From an uncultured Lachnospiraceae bacterium (GTDB taxonomy: Bacteria > Bacillota > Clostridia > Lachnospirales > Lachnospiraceae), in NCBI GenBank assembly GCA_910579495.1, contig CAJTVD010000052.1:1-29245 (forward strand): DNA of 29,245 nt. Reading direction: 5' to 3'. Both the position numbers and the translations under genes were made by a program. The stretch's first letter is position 1. Every line of letters starts with the position of its first letter. Positions 8,309-16,711 of this stretch are shown one piece after another. The notes under the pieces were generated by a model. That model had not been told where the DNA came from and did not search any database. It saw only the letters and a program-made list of their open reading frames with translations.

Positions 8309-10438
8309 ATGGGGAAGTCGCAGTATGATGACCCGGATTGTTACAGTAACAGGGAATTAAGCTGGATATTATTTGACAGGAGAGTATTAAGCGAGGCAAA
8401 GGACAGGAACAACCCTCTTTTTGAGCGGCTGAAATTTTTAAGCATTTCCGCCTCCAATCTGGATGAATTTTTTATGGTCAGGGTAGCCTCCCTGATGGAT
8501 ATGGTAAACGCAGGCTACACAAAGCCGGATATTGCGGGCATGTCCCCCAAAGAGCAGCTTGCCGCCATCAGCAGGGCAACCCATGAGCTGGTGGAGGAGC
8601 AGTATGGGGTTTATAATGAAGCGATCATTCCCCAGCTTGCGGAAAACGGGCTTAGGGTGATTGCACGCCAGGAGGATCTTTCTGAAAAAGAGGCGGCTTA
8701 TGTGGATAAGTATTTTGAGGAAAACGTTTACCCGGTGCTTACCCCCATGGCAGTGGATTCTTCCCGGCCCTTTCCCCTTATCAGGAACAAGTCCCTGAAT
8801 CTGGGTGCCCTTGTAAGGAAGAAGGAGGGGGAAGAGGAGCTGGAATTTGCCACGGTGCAGGTACCCAGCGTGCTGGCGAGGGTGGTAGAGATCCCTTCAG
8901 AGAAAAAAGAGGAAAAGGCGGTCATCCTCCTGGAAGAGGTGATAGAGCGGAATATCCATAAGCTGTTCCTGAACTATGACATTGTGTGCTCGTTCCCTTT
9001 CCGGATAATGAGGAATGCGGATTTGAGCATTGAGGAGGACGAAGCGGAGGATCTTCTGAAGGAAATAGAAAGACAGCTAAAAAGAAGGCAGTGGGGGCAG
9101 GTGATCCGCCTGGAAGTGGAGGAGGGCATTGACCAGCGGCTTCTTGCCATTATCAAAGAGGAGCTGAACATATCCGAGGAGGAAATTTACAAAATTAACG
9201 GCCCGCTGGACTTGACCTTCCTGATGAAAATGTACGGGCTTTTCGGGTTTGATTACCTGAAGGAGAAAAAGTATGCAGGACCCCAGCAGGCTCCGGAATT
9301 TCCCCCTGACTGCGATGTCTTTGAGAGAATCCGGCAGAAGGATATCCTGCTGTTCCATCCATATGAAACCTTTACCCCTGTGGTGGAATTTATCAGGCAG
9401 GCGGCCAGGGATGAGGATGTGCTTGCCATCAAGCAGACCCTTTACCGTGTCAGCGGCAATTCCCCGATTATCGCGGCGCTGGCCCAGGCGGCGGAGAACG
9501 GCAAACAGGTTTCAGTGCTGGTGGAGCTAAAGGCAAGGTTTGACGAGGAAAATAACATTGTCTGGGCGAAGATGCTGGAAAAGGCGGGGTGCCATGTGAT
9601 TTATGGGCTGGTGGGCCTTAAGACCCACAGCAAGATCACCCTGGTGGTAAGGAGGGAAGAGGAAGGGATCCGGCGGTACGTACATCTGGGCACAGGCAAT
9701 TACAATGATGCCACTGCCAAGCTTTATACGGACGTGGGGCTTTTTACCTGTTCACCCTCTATCGGGGAGGATGCCACCGCCGTATTTAACATGCTTTCCG
9801 GTTATTCCGAGCCTTTAAGCTGGAACAAGCTTTCCCTTGCCCCCCTGTGGCTGAAGGACAGGTTCCTGTTTTTGATCAACCGGGAAAAGGAACACGCCCT
9901 TGTGGGAAGAGGGGGGCATATGATTGCCAAGGTGAACAGCCTGTGCGATAAAGAAGTGATTAAGGCCCTCTATGAGGCAGCGGCGGCAGGGGTGAAGATC
10001 GAACTGATCATCCGGGGCATATGCTGCCTGAAAACAGGCTTGCCGGGAATCGGGGATAACATTACCGTCCGCTCTATTGTGGGGAATTTTCTGGAACACG
10101 GGCGTATTTTTTATTTTGAAAATAACGGAAAACCGGAATACTACTGCGCCAGTGCGGACTGGATGCCCAGGAACCTGGAACGGCGGGTGGAAATCATGTT
10201 CCCGGTAGAACGCCCGGAGCTGCAGAAAAAGTTAATGGCCATTCTGGACAGGCAGCTTCGGGACAATGTAAAGGCCCATGTGCTGATGCCGGAAGGGATC
10301 TATGTAAAAGAGACAGGGGAAGGAGAGGAAACTGTGAATTCCCAGCTTGCGTTCTGCCGTATGGCGGTGGATAATGCCAGAAAGCAGGCCCAGCTTGTGA
10401 ACAACAGAGTGTTTATTCCGGAAAAACACCATGAATAA
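8309..10438 (+). CDS. ppk1: Polyphosphate kinase 1
   Basis: The 709-residue enzyme reversibly transfers the gamma phosphate of ATP onto inorganic polyphosphate chains. The full domain set is present: N-domain with YSNRELSWILFDRRVL (12-27) and ASNLDEFFMVRVASL (48-62); head domain up to about residue 330; and two phospholipase-D-like C domains. The catalytic histidine expected to carry the phosphate is His440 in LKTHSKITLVVRRE, followed by HLGTGNYND. The second conserved histidine is His597 in NFLEHGRIFYF. The C-terminus matches the usual length. TGGAGG precedes the ATG. The gene sits 79 bases after ppx, and its last codons overlap the maf start, so translation of maf is probably coupled to it. 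Confidence 0.97.
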   Translation: MGKSQYDDPDCYSNRELSWILFDRRVLSEAKDRNNPLFERLKFLSISASNLDEFFMVRVASLMDMVNAGYTKPDIAGMSPKEQLAAISRATHELVEEQYGVYNEAIIPQLAENGLRVIARQEDLSEKEAAYVDKYFEENVYPVLTPMAVDSSRPFPLIRNKSLNLGALVRKKEGEEELEFATVQVPSVLARVVEIPSEKKEEKAVILLEEVIERNIHKLFLNYDIVCSFPFRIMRNADLSIEEDEAEDLLKEIERQLKRRQWGQVIRLEVEEGIDQRLLAIIKEELNISEEEIYKINGPLDLTFLMKMYGLFGFDYLKEKKYAGPQQAPEFPPDCDVFERIRQKDILLFHPYETFTPVVEFIRQAARDEDVLAIKQTLYRVSGNSPIIAALAQAAENGKQVSVLVELKARFDEENNIVWAKMLEKAGCHVIYGLVGLKTHSKITLVVRREEEGIRRYVHLGTGNYNDATAKLYTDVGLFTCSPSIGEDATAVFNMLSGYSEPLSWNKLSLAPLWLKDRFLFLINREKEHALVGRGGHMIAKVNSLCDKEVIKALYEAAAAGVKIELIIRGICCLKTGLPGIGDNITVRSIVGNFLEHGRIFYFENNGKPEYYCASADWMPRNLERRVEIMFPVERPELQKKLMAILDRQLRDNVKAHVLMPEGIYVKETGEGEETVNSQLAFCRMAVDNARKQAQLVNNRVFIPEKHHE

Positions 10439-11105
10439 TAATTGTACGGGGCAGGGAAATCCGGCTGGCATCCTGCCGGAAAAAATTATCCTGGCTTCCG
10501 CTTCCCCCAGACGCCGGGAGCTGCTTTGGCAGATCGGGCTGGCATTCCAGGTGATGCCGGGGGAAGGAGAAGAAAGGGCAAAGTCCTCCCACCCTTCCGA
10601 AATGGCAGCGGAGCTTTCCAGGGCAAAGGCGGAAGAAGTATTCCAAAAGCTTTCCGGGAAAGAAAGGCAGGGATGCCTGGTGATCGGGGCGGATACGGTG
10701 GTTTCCTGTAAAGGCCGCATTATGGGAAAGCCGGCGGGCAGGCAGCAGGCGGAGGAAATGCTCACCCTTTTACAGGGAGGGACCCATCAGGTCTATACCG
10801 GGGTCACGCTGGTGTACCAGAGGGAAGGGAAGGAGCCGGAGCAAACCGTTTTCTGTGAGAAAACCGATGTAACCATGTACCCCATGAGCCGTGAGGAAAT
10901 CCGCGCTTATGTGGACACCGGAGAGCCTATGGACAAGGCGGGGGCTTACGGGATCCAGGGAAAATGCGCCGCTTTTATTAAGGAAATCAGCGGGGATTAC
11001 AACAATGTGGTGGGTTTGCCTGTGGGCAGGCTCTACCAGGAAATCAAAAAGATATCCCAAGGCCTCTGGGGGCAAGGGCAGCAGCAGGGGGATGGGGAAC
11101 CTTGA
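10431..11105 (+). CDS. maf: Maf family nucleotide pyrophosphatase
   Basis: This is a 224-residue Maf/Ham1-like enzyme, expected to hydrolyse non-canonical or canonical nucleoside triphosphates such as dTTP or UTP to the monophosphate and pyrophosphate. Family motifs are LASASPRRREL (21-31), a CLVIGADTVV block (82-91, Asp88), GKPAGRQQAEEML, and GAYGIQG with NNVVGLPV near the C-terminus. The N-terminus has about 16 extra residues before the conserved strand. The ATG overlaps the ppk1 stop by eight bases. The next gene follows after ten bases. Maf proteins have been linked to septum control in Bacillus. The specific nucleotide cannot be deduced from sequence. Confidence 0.92.
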   Translation: MNNNCTGQGNPAGILPEKIILASASPRRRELLWQIGLAFQVMPGEGEERAKSSHPSEMAAELSRAKAEEVFQKLSGKERQGCLVIGADTVVSCKGRIMGKPAGRQQAEEMLTLLQGGTHQVYTGVTLVYQREGKEPEQTVFCEKTDVTMYPMSREEIRAYVDTGEPMDKAGAYGIQGKCAAFIKEISGDYNNVVGLPVGRLYQEIKKISQGLWGQGQQQGDGEP

Positions 11106-11115
11106 AGGAGGGAAT

Positions 11116-11937
11116 ATGATACGGCTGATAGCCTCAGATGTGGACGGTACTTTAATTAAGGATTCTACCCCGGATTTGTACCCGGAGATGGTAGAAGCTA
11201 TAAAAAAGCTGAAGGAACGGGGGATTTTGTTCTGCGCCGCAAGCGGCAGGCAGTATGAGAGCCTTCAGAATGTCTTCCGTGACGTGGCAGGGGAGATAGC
11301 CTATATTGCGGAAAACGGGGCACATATCCGTTACCGGGATGAAAATATATCTGTTACCCCCATGAAGCGGGAATATGTGGAGGGAATTATGGAAATGCTC
11401 CGCCCCTATTATGGGGAATGCGAGACGGTGGTCTCCACCCCAAGGGGGAGCCTGATTGAAAGCAAAAGCCAGGAATTTTTGGATCTGATCACCTATGGGT
11501 ACCACAATGCCTTCCGGCAGGTGGAGGACGTGTTAGCCCAGGGGGAGGAAATCATCAAGATCGCCATTTACAGAAAAGGCAGTATCCGGGAGCTGGGGGA
11601 GAGTGTGTTCATACCAGCCTGGAAGGACAAAGTGAAGGCCTGCATGGCGGGAGAAGAGTGGGTAGACTTCATGGACAGTTCAGTGGACAAGGGGAATGCC
11701 CTGAAATTCCTGGAGGCATACCTTGGCATTGGCAGGCAGGAAACCATGGCTTTTGGGGATAATGACAATGACATCGGCATGATGCTTGCCGCAGGGGAGA
11801 GCTATGCGGTGGAGGGCGCGGTGGAAAAGGTCAGGAAAGCCGCCGGGAACATCTGTCCGGGTTGGGCGGAAAAAGGTGTTTATCAGATAATAAATGCAAA
11901 AATTTTATCTCAGGTATTGACTGTAAAAGAACCTTAA
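11116..11937 (+). CDS. Cof-type HAD-IIB family phosphatase
   Basis: The 273-residue protein is a haloacid dehalogenase superfamily hydrolase, probably a sugar-phosphate or cofactor phosphatase. Motif I is ASDVDGTL (Asp8 nucleophile, Asp10 general acid). The motif II region lies near CAASGRQYESL, the lysine motif is DKGNALKFL, and motif III is GDNDNDIGML-like (AFGDNDNDIGMM). The cap between residues 85 and 185 is of the alpha/beta C2B type. The frame runs upstream into maf, but AAGGAGGG four bases before the ATG at 11116, the motif position and the ten-base gap from maf fix the start. It belongs to the same run as ppk1 and maf. The substrate cannot be deduced. Confidence 0.92.
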   Translation: MIRLIASDVDGTLIKDSTPDLYPEMVEAIKKLKERGILFCAASGRQYESLQNVFRDVAGEIAYIAENGAHIRYRDENISVTPMKREYVEGIMEMLRPYYGECETVVSTPRGSLIESKSQEFLDLITYGYHNAFRQVEDVLAQGEEIIKIAIYRKGSIRELGESVFIPAWKDKVKACMAGEEWVDFMDSSVDKGNALKFLEAYLGIGRQETMAFGDNDNDIGMMLAAGESYAVEGAVEKVRKAAGNICPGWAEKGVYQIINAKILSQVLTVKEP

Positions 11938-12040
11938 AGCATAATAATACCAATAAAGGAAACAAAAGTGCTGGAAGGGCGGCTACAGGATGGGAACAGC
12001 AAGCCCGGACGGTTACGGGACTTTAAGTAGGAGGAAAAGT

Positions 12041-12307
12041 ATGCATGAATTTGATGATGCGGTATTACAGTGTTTTTTGAAGAACCAGGGGCAGTTGTTC
12101 CCGGAAGAGGATGTGGCTTCCAATCTGGAGGAAGCGGAGGCTTTCCTGGAAGAATGCCTTGCAGTAGTGGTGAATTCTGTTGAAGAAGTCTGGGATTTCT
12201 TTGAGGAAGAGGGGATTGATGCCGATGGGGCAAGAGGGGAGGAAATTCTCGAAGCGGATGAAGTTTTTGATATCGGGGATGGAAGATATCTGATTGTTGA
12301 AGGGTAG
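12041..12307 (+). CDS. Small, highly acidic protein of unknown function
   Basis: I do not recognise this 88-residue protein. It is strikingly acidic, with about 27 Asp/Glu against three Lys/Arg, and is mostly helical in appearance, with the EEAEAFLEECLAVVV and VEEVWDFFEEEGIDAD segments, ending in a turn and strand GDGRYLIVEG. It has two cysteines and no membrane segment. The frame extends 17 codons upstream, but TAGGAGG seven bases before the ATG at 12041 fixes the start. It lies 103 bases after the HAD gene and just before a strong terminator, so it probably ends the pheA-to-HAD transcript. An adaptor or a regulatory partner is possible, but nothing shows it. Confidence 0.75.
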   Translation: MHEFDDAVLQCFLKNQGQLFPEEDVASNLEEAEAFLEECLAVVVNSVEEVWDFFEEEGIDADGARGEEILEADEVFDIGDGRYLIVEG

Positions 12308-12342
12308 GCTTTTAAATTTGAAAATAAAAAGGGTATTTTCTA

Positions 12343-12387
12343 AGAACCTTCAAACAGCGGGATAGGCTGTTTGGAAGGTTCTTTTTT
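12343..12387 (+). terminator. Strong intrinsic terminator ending the pheA-HAD run
   Basis: An arm of about 17 bases starting AAGAACCTTC (12343) pairs with GCTGTTTGGAAGGTTC (from 12366) across a seven-base loop, with one bulge. It is followed by CTTTTTTC. This is the only strong terminator I see downstream of pheA on the + strand. Confidence 0.9.
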
Positions 12388-12504
12388 CGTGTGCCATGGG
12401 CAGGGGATGCCCGGCCCCTTGAATTCCCTTTTTCCCTATTGTAAAATGGGTTTAGAATGATTAAGCAGGCTATGCGTAAGTAAAAACAGGAGGGTATGAT
12501 ATTT

Positions 12505-13755
12505 ATGGGAAGAGTTTTCAGCGATGAGGTGGAGCGGGCGCTCCGGTATATTTATTATGACCTGCGCGCCGGGAAGGGCGCAGAGGGGATTAAAATTTTG
12601 GAGCAGGCTTCCGCGGATGGGGACGGGGATGCTTCCTGTATCCTGGCAAGGTGTTACTGCGGGACCCAATATGTATGGAGCGGGCATGATTTCCCGGAGG
12701 ACGATGATAAGGCCACGGAGCTGCTTCGCAGATCCGTGGAGCAAGGAAGCGGGATCGGCGTAATGGTGGCCCTGCGCTGCGGTGAACTGACCCCGTCCCT
12801 GGAAAAGAAATCACCCTTTGGCAGTTTGCAGGAGGCTTTTAACAGTGTGCTTTTGAAGGCGCAGATGGGAGACGCTTTCTGCCAGTATACGGTTGCGAAC
12901 ACCTATTTCTGGTGGGATTTCCTCCGCATCCAGGAAAAGGGACAGGATTCCTTTGCAGCACAGGAAGAGTACAGGGAATATCTCCGCCAGAATATCAGCC
13001 AGTGTGAGGACTGGTTTTGGAAGGCATTCCGGGGCGGCATGTATCTGGCGGCCAATAACCTGAACCGCTTCTATTCTGAAGGGGATGAGGATATTATTGC
13101 GCCCCGCCCGGCGCTGGCAAAGGACCTGTATAAGACCGGGGCGGAAATGGGCTATCCTGTCCATCAGTGGATCTATGGGGAAGAGCTGGAAAAGGAAGAG
13201 CGGTATGATGAGGCCCTTTACTGGTATAAGCAGGCGGCAGCAGGAGGGCAGCAGGAGTGCTGGTTCTGTGTGGGCTACGCTTATGAGCAGGGGCAGGGAA
13301 CTGAAAAGGACATTGCTTATGCTGTGCAGTGCTATGAGAAAGGGCTGAGGCAGAAAAAGGATACCGGCAAGAAGATTGGCTGTGCAAACCGTCTGGGCGC
13401 TTTGTATTATGATGGGGAAGGGGTGGGGAAGGATTATGCCAAAGCCTTCCAATTGCTTCAGTATGCCTATGGGCATAACAGCAAATTCGGTGTCTGTTAC
13501 CTGGGCAAATGTTGCTTCCGGGGCTGGGGGACACAGCAGGACTATGGGAAGGCAAGGGAGTTTTTGGAGCAGGTAGGCTGGAACAATAAGGAAGCTTTTT
13601 ATATGCTGGGGGCAATCTACGCACAGGGGCTGGGGGTGCCGGCAGATATCAAAAAGGGCGTGGAATATCTGCAAAAAGCAGGAAACAACAAGGAAGCAAA
13701 GGAGGAAATGCGCAAATATAAAAAGACCCTGTTTGGCAAATGGGTGAGAAGGTAA
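12505..13755 (+). CDS. Sel1-repeat (TPR-like) protein
   Basis: This 416-residue soluble protein is built from Sel1-like helical repeats. Clear units are ALYWYKQAAAGGQQECWFCV, YAYEQGQGTEKDIAYAVQCY, ALYYDGEGVGKDYAKAFQLL, CCFRGWGTQQDYGKAREFL and AIYAQGLGVPADIKKGVEYL, covering about residues 230-400. Degenerate units lie before residue 150. Sel1 repeats bind other proteins, and no enzymatic motif is seen. The ATG at 12496 is only one base from AGGAGGG; the ATG at 12505 with a ten-base spacing is preferred. It has no signal peptide, so it should act in the cytoplasm. It follows a terminator and precedes a chemoreceptor with its own promoter. Its partner is unknown. Confidence 0.88.
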   Translation: MGRVFSDEVERALRYIYYDLRAGKGAEGIKILEQASADGDGDASCILARCYCGTQYVWSGHDFPEDDDKATELLRRSVEQGSGIGVMVALRCGELTPSLEKKSPFGSLQEAFNSVLLKAQMGDAFCQYTVANTYFWWDFLRIQEKGQDSFAAQEEYREYLRQNISQCEDWFWKAFRGGMYLAANNLNRFYSEGDEDIIAPRPALAKDLYKTGAEMGYPVHQWIYGEELEKEERYDEALYWYKQAAAGGQQECWFCVGYAYEQGQGTEKDIAYAVQCYEKGLRQKKDTGKKIGCANRLGALYYDGEGVGKDYAKAFQLLQYAYGHNSKFGVCYLGKCCFRGWGTQQDYGKAREFLEQVGWNNKEAFYMLGAIYAQGLGVPADIKKGVEYLQKAGNNKEAKEEMRKYKKTLFGKWVRR

Positions 13756-13810
13756 AGATACCAGTAATATTTGGCAGTTACAGAAATCCTCATGTTTTTG
13801 TCTCCATTCA

Positions 13811-13839
13811 TTGAACTTTGGCGGAAAAAGGTATATAAT
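13811..13839 (+). promoter_or_regulatory. Sigma-A promoter of the first chemoreceptor gene
   Basis: TTGAAC (13811-13816), a 17-base spacer and TATAAT (13834-13839) stand about 100 bases before the chosen start. No sigma-28 flagellar consensus is visible. Confidence 0.75.
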
Positions 13840-13941
13840 GAATTTATAAAAATATCAGAGCATATTTAAAAAATGCTTTCCGGGAGATGTTCAGATTGCG
13901 GGAATTGTTTTTTGAACAGGCTCAGGGAAGGCAGGTGTAAT

Positions 13942-15762
13942 ATGAGTGAAATGATGGCGTCAGGGACGCGGAAAACAAAATGGTATCAGAGCCTTACGGT
14001 TATGTTTATCGCAATTATCTGTATTTTGGTTTCAATTCCCACCATTGGGCTGGCATTATTAGGGGTCCATTATCTGAAGCAGTCCATGGAGGAGTCTGTG
14101 GAATCCTATGAAGAGGCTATGACAGACGGCTATTCTATGGAGATTAAGTCCCAGGTACAAAGTGCGCTGGCGGCTGTGCAGCATTATTATGACCGGAGCC
14201 AGAACGGCGAACTGACAGAGGAGGCAGCGAAGGAGCTGGCAAGGGAAGCGGTCAGGGCCATGCGTTACCGGGAAGATGCATCAGGGTATATCTGGATCGA
14301 CGGGGCTGACCATGTGCTGGTGATGCACCCGATCCTCACAGAGCAGGAAGGGGACAACAGATATGATTTGACAGACCAGAACGGTGTGAAGGTCACCCAG
14401 AGCGTGGTGAACGCTGCCAAGGCAGGAGGCGGTTATAATGAATTTTATTTTACCAAATCAGACGGTGTGACGGTAGCGCCCAAGATCGCCTATTCCCAGA
14501 TGTTTGAGCCCTGGGGCTGGGCGGTTGCCACAGGAAATTATGTGGATGAGATGAATGAGAAGATCGACACCAGAAAAGCGGGTATTGAAGCCGAATTTAA
14601 CCAGATGCTGAAGATCTATGGCGTGGCGGCGGCCGTGATGCTGGTTGCCGCTTTGGTGATCTCGGCTTTCAGCGGGATGCGTATCACCAGGGGCATTAAG
14701 ATGGTGGAAGGGAACCTGCGCCAGTCGGCAATGGGCGATTTAAGCTTTACCGTAAGTCCCCGGCTGCTGAAGCGGGCGGATGAGATCGGCGAGATGGCCC
14801 GTTCCCTGGATAATGTGCGCAAGTCCCTGGCAAGTATGCTGGGCAGCGTTATCCATACAGGGGAGACATTGAACCGGAGCAGCGAAAAGTTCAGCGAAAA
14901 GTTTGATTATATCTCAGACAGCATCCGCAACACCAACCAGGCCATTGAGGACCTGGCCCAGGGAGCTACCAACCAGGCCAATGAGACAGAGACAGTGAAC
15001 GAGAAGATCACGGAGCTGGGCGGTGTCATTGAGGTTGAAAAGAGCGGTGTACATAAACTGGAAGAGGCCGTGTCCGCGATGACCAAGCATTCTTCCGGCG
15101 CTTCCATCAGCATCAAGGAACTGGACCAGATCACACAGGAAACCATTGAGACCATTGAGGTCGTATCTGAGCAGACCAATAAAAACAACGATTCTGCTGC
15201 GGATATCAATAAAGCCATTGAGATCATCAAAGGGCTGGCAGCCCAGACGAACCTGCTGTCCCTTAACGCCAGCATAGAAGCGGCAAGGGCAGGGGAAGCA
15301 GGCAGGGGATTCGCTGTTGTGGCGGAAGAAATCAGGAACCTTTCCGAGGAATCCTCAGAAAACGCCAAGGAGATCGAAGGGATCGTAAAAGAACTGGTGG
15401 GCAATGTGGAGGTTTCTGTGAGCAAGATGCAGGAAGTAACACGGAATGTCCAAAAGCAGCAGCAGCGTTTGGGAGAGACCAGGGAAGCTTTCCGGAATCT
15501 CAGTGCAGAGGTTGCTTTGGTGGAAGAAGTTACCAGGGAGATCGGCAGCCAGACAGAGGTGCTGGATTCCCTGAAACATATTGTTACGGATTCTGTTAAC
15601 AGCCTGGCAAGCGTTGTGGAAGAGAATGCAGCGTCCACAGAGGAAACCAGTGCCAGCATGGCACTTCTGGCAAAAACCATCGGTGAATGCACGGAAGATA
15701 CCAAGGGGCTGGTGGAACTGAGCCACCGCCAGAACGAGGAGGCAAACAAGTTCAGGCTTTGA
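13942..15762 (+). CDS. Methyl-accepting chemotaxis protein with extracellular Cache-like sensor
   Basis: This 606-residue transmembrane chemoreceptor passes ligand signals to CheA/CheW-type partners. Order of parts: TM1 (about 18-45); extracellular sCache-like domain (60-210) with YREDASGYIWIDG, VMHPIL and EPWGWAVATGNYVDEM; TM2 (226-246); HAMP (about 247-300); and a long coiled-coil signalling domain whose tip reads QTNLLSLNASIEAARAGEAG then GFAVVAEEIRNLSEE. Small-molecule sensing, possibly of organic acids as in other sCache receptors, is inferred. The open frame begins 23 codons upstream, but the ATG at 13942, after a modest GGCAGGTG, gives the normal short cytoplasmic N-terminus. The gene has its own promoter and terminator. 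No che or flagellar gene lies in the window. Confidence 0.94.
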   Translation: MSEMMASGTRKTKWYQSLTVMFIAIICILVSIPTIGLALLGVHYLKQSMEESVESYEEAMTDGYSMEIKSQVQSALAAVQHYYDRSQNGELTEEAAKELAREAVRAMRYREDASGYIWIDGADHVLVMHPILTEQEGDNRYDLTDQNGVKVTQSVVNAAKAGGGYNEFYFTKSDGVTVAPKIAYSQMFEPWGWAVATGNYVDEMNEKIDTRKAGIEAEFNQMLKIYGVAAAVMLVAALVISAFSGMRITRGIKMVEGNLRQSAMGDLSFTVSPRLLKRADEIGEMARSLDNVRKSLASMLGSVIHTGETLNRSSEKFSEKFDYISDSIRNTNQAIEDLAQGATNQANETETVNEKITELGGVIEVEKSGVHKLEEAVSAMTKHSSGASISIKELDQITQETIETIEVVSEQTNKNNDSAADINKAIEIIKGLAAQTNLLSLNASIEAARAGEAGRGFAVVAEEIRNLSEESSENAKEIEGIVKELVGNVEVSVSKMQEVTRNVQKQQQRLGETREAFRNLSAEVALVEEVTREIGSQTEVLDSLKHIVTDSVNSLASVVEENAASTEETSASMALLAKTIGECTEDTKGLVELSHRQNEEANKFRL

Positions 15763-15800
15763 TGCCAGGCTTTTGGGAAAACGAAATAGAGAGATGTGAA

Positions 15801-15857
15801 AACAGCCCCTGGGGAAATGGAAAGCTTAATTTTCCCAGGGGCTGTTATATATTTTTT
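15801..15857. terminator. Terminator between the first chemoreceptor and the coiled-coil gene
   Basis: A 16-17 base arm starting AACAGCCCCTGGG (15801) pairs with the arm ending CCCAGGGGCTGTT (15846). ATATATTTTTT follows on the + strand and overlaps the stop codon of the convergent gene. On the - strand the hairpin is followed by TTTTC, so it may act both ways. Confidence 0.88.
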
Positions 15858-16680
15858 AATCAGTCCACACCACAGGCTTAGACCGCCACAGGGTCTTATC
15901 CTCGTTGGTGTCGTTATTGTGGCTGGTTTCCAGGATGCCGGGATAAATACAAAACCGCACGATTTTCCGCTGGGGGTTTTTATCTTCTTTTATAAATGTA
16001 TAGTCATTACCCACAGTGCTCCCGGCTTCCGGATAGACCAGCTCATATCTTGGATAATGGCTGGCAGTGTGGGAGGTGAAGATATCCTGGCAGCTTTTTT
16101 TGGCGGCAATCACCAGTTCCATCAGCTTTTCATAGATGTTGCTGGCAAAGGAAGCTTCTTTTTGCAGCCAGAACCGTTCCAGCAGGTTTTCCAGGACAAG
16201 GTCTTCATTTTCACCCGCCAGGATCCATTCATACATAGTACGGTAAAAACGGGCCACATAGCGGTAGTAATTTTCATCTGTCAGGCTGTCAGCATCCGCC
16301 AGGAGGCTGTCGCTGCAGAAGTTATCTATTTTCTGTTTCAGGCTCTCAAATACAAGTATCCCGTCGGCGGCCTTTGAAGAGGGGGCGGCAGGTTCCGGTT
16401 CTGGCTTGCCGGAAAGAACAATGGTGTTTGCCTGATAAGAGTTGGCATCGCTTAACATTTTGTTGTAGGCTGCTTTCAGCTTCCGGATGGTATCTTCGTT
16501 TTCCTCCATCCGGTCACAAAGCTCTTCGTTGATCTGTATCAGCCTGGAGATTTCCTCTTGAAGGGAAGCGATTTCCCCCTTCAGCTCCCTTACAACATTT
16601 GTTTCCGGAAGCATCATATCCAAAAAGCCGCGCATTTCCTCTTCCCCGTTATCATTTGCTTTATTTGAATGCTTTGCCAT
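15856..16680 (-). CDS. Coiled-coil partner of the Hsp70-like protein (GrpE-like architecture suspected)
   Basis: I do not recognise a named family. The 274 residues divide into a polar N-terminus, a coiled coil (about 28-80, with heptads in ELKGEIASLQEEISRLI), a Pro/Ala/Glu linker (92-101), a helical block (109-200), and a compact C-terminal segment (210-274). The C-terminal segment contains YPEAGSTVGNDYTF, RKIVRFCIYPGILE and TLWRSKPVVW. Coiled coil, helices and then a short beta segment with a PG turn and an R-x-x-V strand is the layout of GrpE, the nucleotide exchange factor of Hsp70. This resemblance is my inference. The gene lies 31 bases after the Hsp70-like gene in the same transcript, with AGGAG seven bases upstream. 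Role as cochaperone or adaptor: plausible, unproven. Confidence 0.8.
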   Translation of the reverse strand: MAKHSNKANDNGEEEMRGFLDMMLPETNVVRELKGEIASLQEEISRLIQINEELCDRMEENEDTIRKLKAAYNKMLSDANSYQANTIVLSGKPEPEPAAPSSKAADGILVFESLKQKIDNFCSDSLLADADSLTDENYYRYVARFYRTMYEWILAGENEDLVLENLLERFWLQKEASFASNIYEKLMELVIAAKKSCQDIFTSHTASHYPRYELVYPEAGSTVGNDYTFIKEDKNPQRKIVRFCIYPGILETSHNNDTNEDKTLWRSKPVVWTD

Positions 16681-16711
16681 TGCTTGCTCCTTATGATCAT
16701 CCTGCCGCCAG

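Noticed and set aside
10891..11115. A 75-codon N-terminal extension of the HAD phosphatase overlapping maf
   Set aside because: The catalytic motif begins directly after the ATG at 11116, which has its own strong ribosome binding site, and the extension reads maf in a wrong frame.
12811..13674. A 287-codon open frame on the - strand opposite the Sel1-repeat gene
   Set aside because: The + strand frame has clear Sel1 repeats, a ribosome binding site and a normal start. The antisense frame is Pro/Leu/Ile-rich without domains.
14907..15749. A 280-codon open frame on the - strand opposite the first chemoreceptor
   Set aside because: It is the antisense shadow of the Ala/Glu/Ser-rich signalling domain; its composition is Ser/Thr/Leu low-complexity, and it lacks a ribosome binding site and any known motif.
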